NCBI GenBank assembly: GCA_036768485.1
Contig: JAVLUZ010000157.1
Span: 17,576,403-17,640,402, forward strand
Source: Mermis nigrescens
Lineage: Eukaryota > Nematoda > Enoplea > Mermithida > Mermithidae
Length of the DNA stretch: 64,000 bases
Direction: 5' to 3'
Part shown: positions 12,042 through 24,800 of the stretch, piece after piece
Numbering within the stretch: position 1 is the stretch's first letter
How the letters are laid out: each line of letters begins with the position of its first letter
Position numbers and translations under genes: made by a program
The notes under the pieces: model-generated
Databases searched by the model: none
What the model was told of the DNA's origin: nothing
Seen by the model: only the letters and a program-made list of their open reading frames with translations

Positions 12042-14521
12042 TACTCCTTTACTGAGCGAGATATATCTTTCTATATAAATTTTAATAATAAATCAGAATG
12101 CACCGCGACGTCTGTTTTTAGAAGGTCGATTTGTCTATTACATTTGAAAATGCTTTATTGAATAAGCGTAAGATGTTATATTTGTAGAAGCAGCCCACGC
12201 TAGTTCTTCCGGATCACGCTTTCATCGCATTACAAGATTGAAACATTAGGCTAATATGAAATCAAAAATAATGATTTAGTTAATGTGTACTAAGAATTCA
12301 GCCGGATATTCGTACATTAATCTGTCTTTTCGCACAATCCCACAGCCTACGCCTTACGTCATTTATATCATTTATTCATTATCAAGCACATTTGAGAAAA
12401 AACATTCATTCTCCCGACCAAATTAATACGCCTATTAATTAATGTACCAAATTCGAGAAAGGTTGCATTGTTGCCCTGAATAGGCTTTAAACCAGAAAAT
12501 CATTTGCTGCCTGTCGCATTATATTATCATAGAAAATTAGCCTTGCTCGATCACGAAATGCAATAAAATTCTTCAGATTGTGATTGTTTTATTATACAAA
12601 CATTGCGATTAATTGTCTTTTGATAAGCTTTAGACCCTTGTTAAAAATGATTGCCGACACGCCTGCGTTGGAGGGGGAGTTAGGGCTTTTTATCCTTTCT
12701 TAGAATGACTATTGACCCCGCAGGATAGCTTATCCCCCAGAATTGTCGATTGTTCGAAAAATCGTAAAAAGTGCGCTTCAAAGTGTTTTAACTAGCTTTT
12801 GGCTGTAAAATGTAAAATTTTTGCCGCGTCACGCCACATTCTCTTTTTTTGATCAAAATTTGTCCGATATAATAAATTTTTTTTCATTTTTTCAAAACTT
12901 GTCTATGTCTTTATATCTTTTAGAAAGAAGAAGCATTGTCTGACACGTATTTTCGTTTCTCGTCGTTTTTTGCTAGAAGCAATCTTTAAACATTTTTCGT
13001 AGCTGATCCCAAAAATTTTCAAGTTGTGCAGGTTTGGTTGCTGATCTCGCAAAATACTACTGGCTGAATCTTCCTGCTTAGGTTTAATTCTAAAAAATCT
13101 GTAAGAGTTTGCTAAATCATGTGTTTTCTTTTGCTATGAAAGTGTCACTTTTTCGAAAAATAATTCACGAACCATCTGTTCGCTCAATGCCACTGGATTC
13201 TTTAAGTTTTTTAATATTATATTTCTATATTTTCATGAATATTGAAGCGTAGTATTTCACGCATGATCGGCGTTTAAGCTCTAAAAGTTATGAAAAATCT
13301 TATTACGCCTACCTTATCTTAAAAACCGTGAATCACCTAAAAGCCTTCAAGCTAGATTGTGCTGAAGAAAGAAATATACATCTTACATTAACGAAAAGTT
13401 TGATTTTATTTAATTCTACTTTTGGCGTCAATTTGTCTCTGTATATTAGTTACAGAATTTTCGAAAATTTAAACAACATGTGGATTAAGAAGTGGTAATC
13501 GTAAAGTCCTTGCATTTTCTTATTCAGCAGAAAAAAGTAAGCTGCAGAAGATTGTCAGATCAAAGTTTTTGCCGTAAATTTTTTCTTCCCTCATATATTA
13601 AAATGTGCATAAAAAGCGAATTTGCTAATTTACTCTAAACATATTGATCACAGGATAAGTCGGCTTTCAGAAAAGCTACGGTAAATAATTTTGCTTGATT
13701 TTTCACCTCAATCTTACACAGCAAAGCTAGTGCATTGAGAACATTTTTTCAAGTTTGACAAACAATTTTAATTTATCAAAGTGAAACCCGAGTGGTCCAT
13801 TCTTCTCCTTATTAGGAATTTTTGTTTAAAAAATGCAATGCTTCAGTCGAATATGGTTCAAATCTTAGTTTTCTTTTTATTTTCGTCTGCTTCTTTTTCC
13901 GCTTTATTTCTTGTTGCACCATTGTTATAATCGCTTAATTCTTTCGACATCACAAAGCTGACCTTGGAAAATTACTGTTCTACGCTGAACTCCTCAGATT
14001 TAAATCTTGATTATACTGCATTGCGAACCGGCTGAGTGAAAATACGTTTTTATAGCTTTATATTGATAAAAACAACCGAATTTGCGTGAAACATATTCAT
14101 AAATTTTTCAACATTTTCGTTAAACCGCATCAACGTCTTCTTAGACATCGTTAAACAATTAATGAGCTCTCTAATGACTTATTGTCAGACCGCAGTGTAC
14201 TGCTTCAATTCCGCTTTGGATTATAATGCTTTTCTGATTCGTAGGGAATTCAGGCCATTTAGATCTGGCCAATGAAGGTCGTTCGACTAAAACGCTCAAG
14301 GGCTCTTATTTCACCATTTGCTTTTTGGCAGCTGTATGTGTTTTTAAGTGTTTTTCTAGCCCGACGCTTTCCTCGGCCGCGCCCAATAGTAATTACTCGT
14401 TCATTTTGGCTGAATCATTCAAATAAACCATTTGGCAAAACGTACCGCCAGCAGCTATTTCAATCGGTGGATTCGATGTCCCAATTTTGCCAATTGCAAG
14501 GCGCACAGACTCTATTCGCAT
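12042..14521. other. No recognised feature
   Basis: AT-rich DNA. A GC-richer patch at about 14270-14520 has short open frames on both strands (for example 42 residues on the minus strand at 14393-14521), but I recognise none of them. Confidence 0.45.
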
Positions 14522-14683
14522 AAATTGATTAATTAATTAATTAATTAATCGATCAATATACAAGTAAATAAATTAATAAAGAAATAAATAAGTAAACAGG
14601 TAAATAAACAAATGAATGAAAAATAATTGAGTAAATTAATAAAAACAAATAAATGAATCAAAAACAAATAAATAACAAATCAA
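14522..14683. repeat. TTAA/AAAT-type simple repeat
   Basis: Starts with tandem TTAA units, then degenerate TAAA-type units, ending exactly where the outer end of a foldback arm begins. Confidence 0.8.
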
Positions 14684-17159
14684 AGGTAGCGCCTTAGCGC
14701 GTACCTATAATATACTTGGGTACCCCTAACTTATGTATATCCCATCCCTACAGTTATAACGGGATACATCTGGGAGGTGCGCTTTTGTTAAAAGATGAGA
14801 TAATTGAAAAAAGATTATTACGGTCAATTTTTTCAGTTTACACTTAATATTGAGTTTGTGATGAGCGTGTAAAGTTTTGGCGTGACGTTATAACATATCG
14901 CGAATTTTAGTAGTTTTTCCACGGCTTGTGAATAACTCGGTATTAAGGCCATTAGGAATTTAAGGGTTTTGAATTGTAGAAGAAGGAATGCTCAAGATAC
15001 CACTTTTTTGTTTTGTGAATTTCGCTTTAGTTCTCGAATGGGGTGATAAACAAAAAAAATGCCGGTGTAATGTCGGATTCAGGTCGAGTTTTCGACTTGT
15101 TTATACTACGCTTATAGGTCTAGACGATGAACTCACTCGTGATCGTATAAACTCAACACGGAGTTAGTTCTAGCAGCTTAAAGTGTACACTCCGGTGGTG
15201 GACGAAAAAAACACGTTTTTACCTTTTTTTAATTTGTCAACCGCTCCGTTTATAAATCAGGCCATTGCGTAACGTTATAAAAATAAAGTATGTCTCAGGG
15301 ATTACATATCCCACTTGGATGCGCTGCTATAAATTCAATGCAGATTTAATTTTAATAATTAGAAAGTTTTAACTTTGGTGTGAAAACACCTTTTTGACCG
15401 TTTTTTGTCTATCAATCGCTTCGGTTTTGAACTGAATAGTGCGAGCTACTCTAAAACTAAGGTACATGTCAATCATTACACATCGCACTTGGTTGCGTTT
15501 CTTTGCACTCAACACTAAGTTATTTTTCAAGGTGCAAAAATCTTTTTTTAGGATCAAAAACCCGTTTTTGGCAGGTTTGTGGCTTTCATCTTATTCCGAT
15601 ATGAGTTGAGACATGATCACACATGGGCGTGGGGAGGGGGAGAGGGTTTGGGAGGTATGCACCCCCAGAAATTGAAATACCCCTCCCCAGAAATCAAAAT
15701 ACCCCCAGAATTCAAATTTTGGAATTTTTTAGCTTTTTTAGCGATTTTTTGTTGCCTTTGGATAGTGCTCGATGAGAAACGTCGAAAAATGGTGTTTTTT
15801 CGCCATACGACTACTTTTAAGACCATTTTTTGACCTTTTAAAAATTTCTTCACCCCCCCCTAGAATTTCGTTGCTGCCCACCTATGGACATGATACTAAT
15901 TATGGAAGATGTACTCAACATCTGGGACCATGCATGCACGTGAGAGCATTCAATTCCGCCAAATATTGAGTCATTGTAGAGGTATAAAGCTTTAGCTGAA
16001 AATTCGTTTCACTTCCAAACCATTGCGAAACGAAAATCTTTTTAAAACTGTTCTCCGTAACGTCGGGGTTACGAAATTGACTGTTATGTTTTTCTACTTC
16101 AATTAGGTATGCAAATTTTACACTAATCAGTTATTGTAGAGGTGAAAAGCTTATACTAAAAATTTATTTCACGTCCAGAGAGTTTTAAAACATGAATTTA
16201 TTTTCAAAATTTTTACCGTTATGTCAGGATTATGCATCTCACTATATTTACTTCGCATTTTGCAGTGGTTTAAAGTTTACACTAAAAATTTCTTTTACTT
16301 CCAGATCGTTGCGAAAATTTAATTTTCTCGAAATGTTCACTGTAACGTCAAGATTACGAATCTGCCTGTTAGTTTCTCCTACACACATCAGGTGTAAAAA
16401 TCGTACAATATTCACTTATTGTAGAGGTGTAGAGTTTATACTAAGAATTTATTATCACGTCCATATCGTTTTAAAATGCAAATTTTTTACCAAAATGTGC
16501 TCCGTAATGTCAGGATTATGAATCTGACTATGTTTACTTTGCATTTTGTAGTTGTGTTACGTTTACACTAAAAGTGAATTATAGTTCCATAGCTTTTAGA
16601 AAGCGTTATTTTTTTAAATTTTCTATGTAACATCGGAATTACGAATCTGACTGTTAGTGTATATTACACCCGATAGGTTGTATAAGGCATACACTATTTA
16701 TTTATTGTTGATGTATAAAGTTTACACTACAAATTTATTTTTCTTCCAGTGCTTTGCAAAATGCGATTTTTCTAAATATGTATCATAAGGTCAGGATTCC
16801 GTATTTTACTGTATGTTACCTTTAAAAAAAGTAGTTGTGTGAACTTTACACTGAAAATTAAGTTTAGTTTCAGAGCTTTGCAAAAGTGTTACTCTTTTCA
16901 ATAATCTTCCATGTAATGTCAGGATTGCGAATGTGAGTGTAAAGTTTTCTTTACATACAGTAGTTGCGTGAAGTTTTAACAGAAAAAATTTGATCTGTTT
17001 AAATCAGGTAAGTTTGTCTTCTTTAAAAAAGATTATGCTAATATTCTGAACAATCTTGTTTGCCGCGTTCTCGTACTTCTAGCATTATTTTTGCATGTTA
17101 CCGTATGTGTTTATTTATTAATTGATTTACTCAAATCTTGCTAATTGAAAGTAGGGTGT
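14684..17159 (+). mobile_element. Foldback element, left arm (about 2.5 kb)
   Basis: Opens with the palindromic end AGGTAGCGCCTTAGCGCG...ACCT and AATATACTTGGGTACCCC, then GTGTAAAG arrays. In 16060-16920 the motif GTCAGGATTAC recurs at 16062, 16223, 16347, 16509, 16632, 16790 and 16918, steps alternating about 161 and 124 bases. A MITE interrupts it at 15618-15886. It ends at the centre at 17160. Confidence 0.8.
15618..15886 (-). mobile_element. hAT-like MITE copy 3 (269 bp)
   Basis: Perfect 8-base target duplication GACATGAT at 15610-15617 and 15887-15894. Inverted relative to copies 1 and 2: begins CACACATGGGCGTGG, ends CTGCCCACCTATG. Confidence 0.87.
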
Positions 17160-17247
17160 CAGCAAAGAAAAATGCTCCGATAGAACAAAAAACGGTGAAT
17201 ATACTTGGAATGGTTGCTTTATTAAGGATTTAAAGGATACGACTAGT

Positions 17248-18246
17248 CACTGTTTTTTTAGCGCAGCGCAAATGGAGCAGGGTCTGCGCTAAAGGAAAAT
17301 TTTAAGTATTAGCGCGAGTGCGCAAATGAAAAATTTTGGATTAGAAAAGATTTAGAATTTCTCTTCTGTGCTGTGCGTTTCAATCTCCTCTGGCAAATCA
17401 GTCTCTGTATTGAAAGCCAATGCCTCATCAGTTTCATCCTCTTCATCACTAACGCCTGTTACTGCTGATGATTTCTTGAAGAACGTGAATAAGGACGACT
17501 GGGACATTAATTAAGAATATTTCGCTGATAAAATAATTATTAGGCAAATTTAATTATCATTTCTAATCAGTTTTGCATAAGTTTTGGCATAAATTTGAAG
17601 AGTCAACTTATTGTTGGATTTAGTTTCTAACATTTATGCCCAAACTTGTGCAAAACAGACTATTATAAGTCATAGCTCTCAGAGGATTATTAGCAAATTA
17701 AGCAATTTAAAGAAAGAAAAAATAAGCCATTTGACTCGAGTGTTTACAATACGTCAATGCCATGTTTCCATACAGCTGAAATTTGCTTAAATATACCATA
17801 AGGTTTCGAGATATTCGTTACATCACTAGTAGAAGTCATATAAAACACTAAGACATTTAGATTTCTGTTTTTCTATCCTCTAAATTTTGGAATTAGGCTG
17901 TTAATCAAAGAACGCCAGTTCTTATGGAATGAAAAAATTAATATCCATAGGTAAATATGCGCAAATCGTATGACATCTTTATTTCATTCAATAATAAGCA
18001 TAGACATCCACTCACAATATTTTGTATTGCAACAATCAGGCAAACATAGAATAATCATGAGCGATTCACATAATAAGATTGGATGGCATAATCATATAAA
18101 CAGGAACAACTTGTCAGTATTCAACTGCGTGTTGTTAAGCATCTATCAATCGTTTTTCAGTGCGCTAAGAAAAAGCTTCCTGCGCAAACGCTTATCAGCA
18201 CCCATTAGCGGCTGCGCAAATGGGGGTGGCGCTAAAAAAATCCCTG
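17248..18246 (-). mobile_element. hAT-like non-autonomous element (999 bp)
   Basis: Ends CACTGTTTTTTTAGCGC and GGCGCTAAAAAAATCCCTG pair as inverted repeats, followed inside by GCGCAAATG on both sides. Flanking octamers CGACTAGT (17240-17247) and GGACTAGT (18247-18254) match at seven of eight. A CAGGG-like end and an 8-base duplication are hAT features. It sits in the GGACTAG tract of the foldback centre. It contains one short acidic reading frame and no visible catalytic domain. Confidence 0.78.
17352..17507 (-). CDS. 51-residue reading frame in a hAT-like element, PIP-box-like N-terminus
   Basis: Starts at the ATG whose complement lies at 17505-17507 and stops at 17352-17354. It reads MSQSSLFTFFKKSS, then a very acidic stretch (SDEEDETDEA) and ends STEEKF. 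QSSLFTFF fits the PCNA-binding consensus Q-x-x-L-x-x-F-F followed by lysines. Similar N-termini (TLFSFFKK-like) are, as I recall, frequent in hAT/TTF-zinc-finger transposase proteins. It may be the surviving first exon of the element's former transposase. It is too short to carry a BED finger or catalytic core, and expression is unknown. Confidence 0.45.
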   Translation of the reverse strand: MSQSSLFTFFKKSSAVTGVSDEEDETDEALAFNTETDLPEEIETHSTEEKF

Positions 18247-18821
18247 GGACTAGTAGAAAGCTATAACGATGCCTACAGAAGTCAGAAAAAGCTGCTCAGC
18301 TTTGGCATCAAAGCATACGAAAACCGCAAAATATGCTGAAATATCGTCTTTTTCTAAGCAACGCGAATTTCGAAGCATATTCTGTGTCCTCTCAAAAATG
18401 TATCAACTTAAAATAACTTTCACTGATTGAAATAACTTAGTGTATAATTAAGTTGTTCGTATTTCATTCTATATGTCAAAGTGCAAGCAAAATTAACATT
18501 AAATTTACTATTTATTTTCAGCAGCCGTAAACCAATATTAGGCGCATATAACTTTGTTCATTTTACCAGTTAAAACGGCTTTTATTACATTTAATCCACA
18601 TAAATTGACTAAAAATGTAAGTACCTTAGAGGTCTGATGCAGTTTTGCCGTACAGCCGCGAGAAAATTCATCAAAAATGCTTTATGCCAAAGCTGAGCAT
18701 TTTTTCCCGACTTCTGTTGTCATCTGTAGCTTTTTCCTAGTCGCCTCCTTTTATATCCCTAGGAAAGCATATTTCGAAGTATATTCGTGATTTTTTCTTT
18801 CATCGGAGCATTTTCCGCTAG

Positions 18822-21800
18822 TACCATTATAAATATACAAATAATATATGCCGAAAAATAAAAAAGTAAAATTAGCCGAAAATTGTTAAAATACAAAAAT
18901 TATTACAAAAAGGATTTTTTTCTGAAAACTCATATTCCAGCGGGGACGAGATAACGGTTGTTTTGTGGAAGCGTTCCCAACCTTCTCCAACCCATTATTC
19001 CAGCTATACATCTGAATTTGATTCGATGTTTTCGAAACCTCGAATCGATTCGATTTGATTTGATTAAATTGTGGTAAAAGTTTTATTGAAAAATTATCGA
19101 TCGCGAATGTTTTATAGGATCACTACTTCTTGTGCACAGACACAAACATCTCTGTCTCCGTTTTTGCATTTAATGTATTAACATTTTATTTATCCGACTA
19201 AAATGTTGATTTATGAAGCCATTAAGCATGTTGTGAAAAGTTGTGACGCCGGAAACCCAGTACGCAATTTATTTTAATGGATTCTCAAGCATAATTATAG
19301 TCAGTATTTTTTTACTACTGATAAACAATAAAATATTCTCTTTTTTATGCTAATGAATCAGCGCAAACCTCTTTCATGAAGTAAGCAAGACGATGCGCTT
19401 ATATTGCATATTTATCTATAGTGTCTGTATTCTTTCACTTGTTTCAAACCATAAATGCATGACGCGTCTAAGCTTGATGGGGACAACCGGTCCGGTAGGG
19501 TCAGTTATTGAGCTTTTCTGGGCTTACCTGATCTCAAAAATTGAAATAATCTTAAAACTACGTCTTCTTACGGTTTCCGGATAATTTAAAAATAATTTCG
19601 ACTTTTATCCGTTTTAGCCTGTATTTTGTTGAGTAAATTTCATTTTTCTTTACTTGGGTCTGAATTTTAAATCTATCACGTGCATTTCTGGTTCAGACAT
19701 GCAGAGCTTTAGGCACTGTTATGCACGCTGAGAGACCATAAAATGAAAACTTGATATTACTTTCATACTTTTTAATGATTTTTCTCCGGATTTTTTCCGC
19801 AGAGAAATATTTTTTACGAGTACTTTGCAATATGATTCATTCATAAAATAAAAGGATCATTATTGATTTTTAAATTACTTGTACATCGTAATCTCTACGG
19901 TTTGAACTTTGACTCAAATAATCATTTTTGTCTCTCGAATCATCCTCGTCTTTCTTCCATGTATTTTATTTTCATTTTACAGCTTATTTCTTTATTTGGC
20001 GAGTTTTGATCTTTTACGCGAATATTACGAGTACATAAAGAGTATGTTGAAAAGTGATAAACTAAGGTAATATTAAAATTTTAAAAATATTTCTTTCTTA
20101 AAATGCTTAATTGTTTAAAATTTGATAGTAGATAATTCGAATTTTTCGATTGCGTTTAAGTTTAAAATAACGTGCTCTAACTGAAGCTTGATGCAAAATT
20201 TCTGAATGTTCTTCAAGTTTCTGGGAAAACTTGAACAATTACAAAGTTTTATAAAATAAGATTCTTTTGTATGATTACATAAGCAGAGGCACTAATTCTG
20301 CCTTTTGCATTAAAACCGACCTAATTAGGTCTGAAGATCATCTTAATCTTGATTTAGAGATAATTAGATCGCAATTTAATTTTTTTAGGTAATATCTCTC
20401 GTTTAGCCTGCGCTAAATTCACGGTAACACAAATAAGCATGAGTTTCTTCAATTTCTGAATGGTTTTCAGCCATTTTCCACGAAATGTCTCATTGAAACG
20501 GCTTTCATTACTATGTTTATTTTAGCATTGCAGTTATCTTTTTGCTTTGCAATCGAGCGTTTTAATTTGGCTGGTTTAGCGATTTTTGTGCATCCACAAT
20601 TTTATGTTTCGTGAAAACAGTGTATTTGTATTATACCATAATGCATTATATAAACTTTCGAACTACATTTCGTATTTATTTGACTTAAACTCTTCAGCTA
20701 AGTGGCATATAATATCGAAATTAAAAAACACGCCCTTTTTAACACAAACTGAACAATTTGGTAAATGTACGCTCGTAACATTCGATCCATTAATTCTTAT
20801 GAGAAAAGTAAAAATAATCTTCATTCATTGGGCTTTCAGAAAAGGTAATGCAAATGAGATTATATTATGCATTTACAGTATAACAGCAAGCTGAAGCAAT
20901 ACACTTCCTCCACCATTGGATAATGCAGTTCAGAGCAATGGCTATTTTTAAGATTAACACAAGAACCTCTTGATTAATCTTGATAAAATAAAGTTACGGG
21001 TAGATAATTTATAAATGAAACTGTTTGACCAAAAAAAGAAGTTTTTCTACCATATGTCTGTTCTATGTTATGCTCTTATAATCTCTGTAACTTTGCATGG
21101 TCACTACAGTATACGGGTTTAGTACTATATTTTGCATAATGGGAAAATAGTTAGATATTTTTTTGCTTCAAGTTTGACCTTCTTTTGTTTTTCTATCTTT
21201 CTTAATAGTTCGTCCTGCAATTTCAATTTAATTCTTTTGCAATATAGCTGCCCTAGGCATGCATTTTACCGCACTATGTTTCATATTTTGAATCAATTAA
21301 GCACATTTTAGAATGTCCAAAAAACTCTCTAGAATGATAATCCATTTTCCTTGTTTAGTAAAAAGAATTTAAGATTTTCAATATGGACGCCAGGAAGGAT
21401 GTCATACTGTAACTTTTGATGTTTATAGTTATTATTTTGAGTGTATGTCATACTCCACTTTTCCAGGGAAAAACCAGTCATTTACTGTCCTTATAATGGG
21501 ATATCTCGTGTTATAAATCCTTCTAGTCCTTTTTAAATAGTTCAAAAACTGACGGAATTATTGATTGTGTGGTAAAAACGGCGTGAAAAAAGTTTCTTCT
21601 GAAGAAAACAGACATTTTCTGCCAAAATTGATTTAATATTTTCGCAAGGAACGCTTAGAGTTGTTGGAGTTTGAGGATAGTCGGGTTGAAACTACGTATT
21701 TTCATTTTAAGAGTTCCGTAATTATTCAATTTCTATTGTAATTCTAATAAAAATGGAATCGTCCATAATATTTAATAATATTTAGTATAATAAATAAATA

Positions 21801-24800
21801 ATTTTATGCAAATATTTTGTTTTGTTATCTTTCTAATTTCAAGTCTAGTATAAACTTATTCCTGGTAGGCAAGGATATCTGGACAATGTAAAATCTCAAA
21901 TGGATTAAATCTGATAAAAATAAAAATGATTTATTTATTTCTTGTCTCTTCTCCACTGACATGTATAATAGGTCTTAAAGGATTTGGAGAACTTACTTAT
22001 TTTCAATCCCTCTATTCAATTATTTGCATCTTCTATGTCAATATTTGCAGTCGTCTCCCAAATGATGATGATTTCATTTTAATTATTATATATAATTTTG
22101 AATTTTTTCCTTATTTCCGAAATATAGAAATTTGGCAATTTACCATTTCTCATTAGTTGGTCTGCTCGATGCTTGGAGTAAATTAAATTCAATTTTTTAT
22201 CTTAAAAAAATTTCGCTTGAAATTAGAAAGTTGATATTTCCCTGAAATAATTCAAAATTTGAACTAGCTGCTAAAGGTAACAATAAAAATTAGCCAATAA
22301 TAGTTGCAATAACAAAAAATTTATCATCCGTATCAATCAAAGATTGTTGTTTTTGTTTTTCTTCTCAAATTATACGATAAGCCATAGTAATATCTTATGG
22401 GATAACAAAAGTAAAGATCTGAATGTGTATGTAGCTTATCCAACGAGTGTTATTGTTGCTTTTGACGTAAAATAGGGCCACGTTTATCGATATGCTATAT
22501 CGCATGTTAATCAAAACTTTTTACTTGTTTACATTACTCATATTCGAATCCCATTCTATAATTGGACGTAAGTTTATTTTTCATGATGCTTTATGAGAAA
22601 TAATCTCACGCTACTAGAAAAATAAAGCCGTTTATTAATAAACGCATTTACTTCGAGCTTCTAGAAAATCATGAATAAACATTTGTTTTCCTTTAATTCT
22701 CTGTAGAAGCGCAGCATTTGTTATTAATAATCAGTCATAAATATGAAGTTAAAATGCTTCTGTTGTTGCCCGTTGTTGACCTATTTCACTTCGGTCGAGC
22801 AGGTAAATCATTAAATTCTAGTAGATAAATTCTGATGATCGTCTAAAATTTCGTTTTTTGCTCATTTCAGTTTAATTTTACGTGATTAATCATTTGCAAC
22901 AACAACACTTTTATTTGGCTGCCGACTTTGAAAGTGAATGTTTGATTTTTCTACCTAGATTAAATTTTTAAGACCACTTAAGGCACGCCTGATTTCAATA
23001 TCCGCTCTTTCACATAAACTTTAATGTCACTGGCGTCCTAAAAACTGCAATTACTTTTTCTTTAATATTACTATTTATTGAGTTTCGATTGCACTTTTTT
23101 AGGAAATTTAGCAGGATTTTTTATTTTTTTGCCGAGTTTGATGCTCCGTTCTATTTTTTTTGAAGACATAAGCCTTACCAAACCTATCTGTATGCAATTG
23201 CAATGCAATAAAGTTTTTTCTAAGTAAATAAGAATATATAAACTGATTAATGAATGTTAAGTGCATTTGATTAAGGTTTATCATCGAATGATAGAGTAGC
23301 CTAAGGTGATATAAACTCATCGTTTCTGCAATATTCGAGTTTTCAGACGATTTTTAGCACTTTCTCTTCATAACATTCTTATTTTTGGCAGTGAATCGAT
23401 CATCAATTCTATTCTTACTACTAGACATCATGGATGCACAGCGTGGCAATATTGTTGAAATCAGCCCGATACGGAGATTAGGTGATGAGTTTTTTGGCGA
23501 AAATAACTTCGAAAAATAGTCAAAATGCTAAAATAGTCAGGAAGAATGTAATGGTTTCTCATCAATTTCAAGCCCTTTTGAGGAAACATTTAAAATTTTT
23601 TTTATGTCGGTTTATATTTTTTGTTTTTTTAATTCATAATATTTTCACTATTGTGGTCTAAGACCCAAGTCCGCTGCCCTATAAGTGCATGTCCGCTAGG
23701 ACATTAGCGAGAGGGATATAGGGATCTAGGCCTCAGAAATGTAAAAATGAAAAATTTCAGCAAAAAATTAGGCAAAATATATGTCGAAAATTCATTAAAT
23801 AAAAAGATTTTGCTGAACTAAAAAATTTAGTATACTATAGCGTGTACCTGAAATTGGCAATTGAAACTTTGCAAGAGCTTATTTCCATGATTGCTTGTTT
23901 TTTTTGGTAAAATGTTAAACATGGAAAGCAAGCTAAATTTAGGACTATGTACATGCTTCGAGTATCAGCGCTAAAACTTATTTCAAAGTTTTTGTCAAAA
24001 TAGTGATGGCCACTGATAATATATTAATCGATGTTTGAAGAGGGCTGTGATTTACAGAGTTTGGAAGAGCTAACTTTAGCAATGAATGTGAAAAATTTTA
24101 CGAAATGCGGTTTGAAAGTTTTGTTGTGAAGTTACATGTAAGTGGGAGTCGCAATGGCCTCTATTACCTTTTTACAGTGAGTTATGAACAAAAGTCGAAT
24201 TGTTCGACGATAATTAATTTTTTATTCACATACGTTTTCCAGGCCCAGAATTTTGCTTATAATATGCAATATTCCTGATCTGTATGTTGCAAACGAATTT
24301 TTATTCATAGTTTTCTACGAGTTGTCAGATATCATCATTTTGTCAAAAATATTTAAAAATTTTATATAGGTTCTGGAGAAAATATATAGATTTAGGTGAA
24401 ATATTCTATGATTTTTTTATAATTATACCAGAGAAGCAAAGAAACATTGATTTACATTATTGCAAAACTTCAGCCACTAATTCTGAGCTTTTACTTATAC
24501 CCAAAGCGATGCGGTACTGTTTTTAAACACCCCATAGATCTACACTGAGTTTCTGATACACACATTATTTTTCTATAATTTTTTCAATAATTTTTTGTCT
24601 CTTCGATCTTAATCCTTGTAGATTAATCGTTATCAAAACTGCAGCTGAGTGCCCAGGGATTTCGAAGTTTTTACCGATAAATTATTCACGTTTCGTATTT
24701 ACGCTGATAAGACATGTATCTTTTTATCGTAATAAGACTTTTTGTTCCACATTGGTGATAATGGATAAATTCGGTAGAGATCTTTCCATGATCGCTATCG

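Larger units (their letters stand above)
17160..18821 (+). mobile_element. Foldback centre interrupted by a hAT-like element
   Basis: Left inner terminus AGCAAAGAAAAATGCTCCGA at about 17161; right inner terminus TCATCGGAGCATTTTCCGCTAG ends at 18821 (the outer bases read CTAG|TA). Removing the insertion at 17248-18246 and one target copy leaves about 655 bases, close to other centres. No right arm follows, so the element is truncated. Confidence 0.75.

Noticed and set aside
14272..14523. 83-codon plus-strand frame and 42-codon minus-strand frame in a GC-richer patch
   Set aside because: No recognised motif, no convincing splice sites and no matching neighbour exons; possibly a decayed exon, but not supported.
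20586..20894. 102-codon plus-strand frame
   Set aside because: AT-rich, low-complexity composition, no motif and no splice context; expected by chance in 9 kb of AT-rich DNA.
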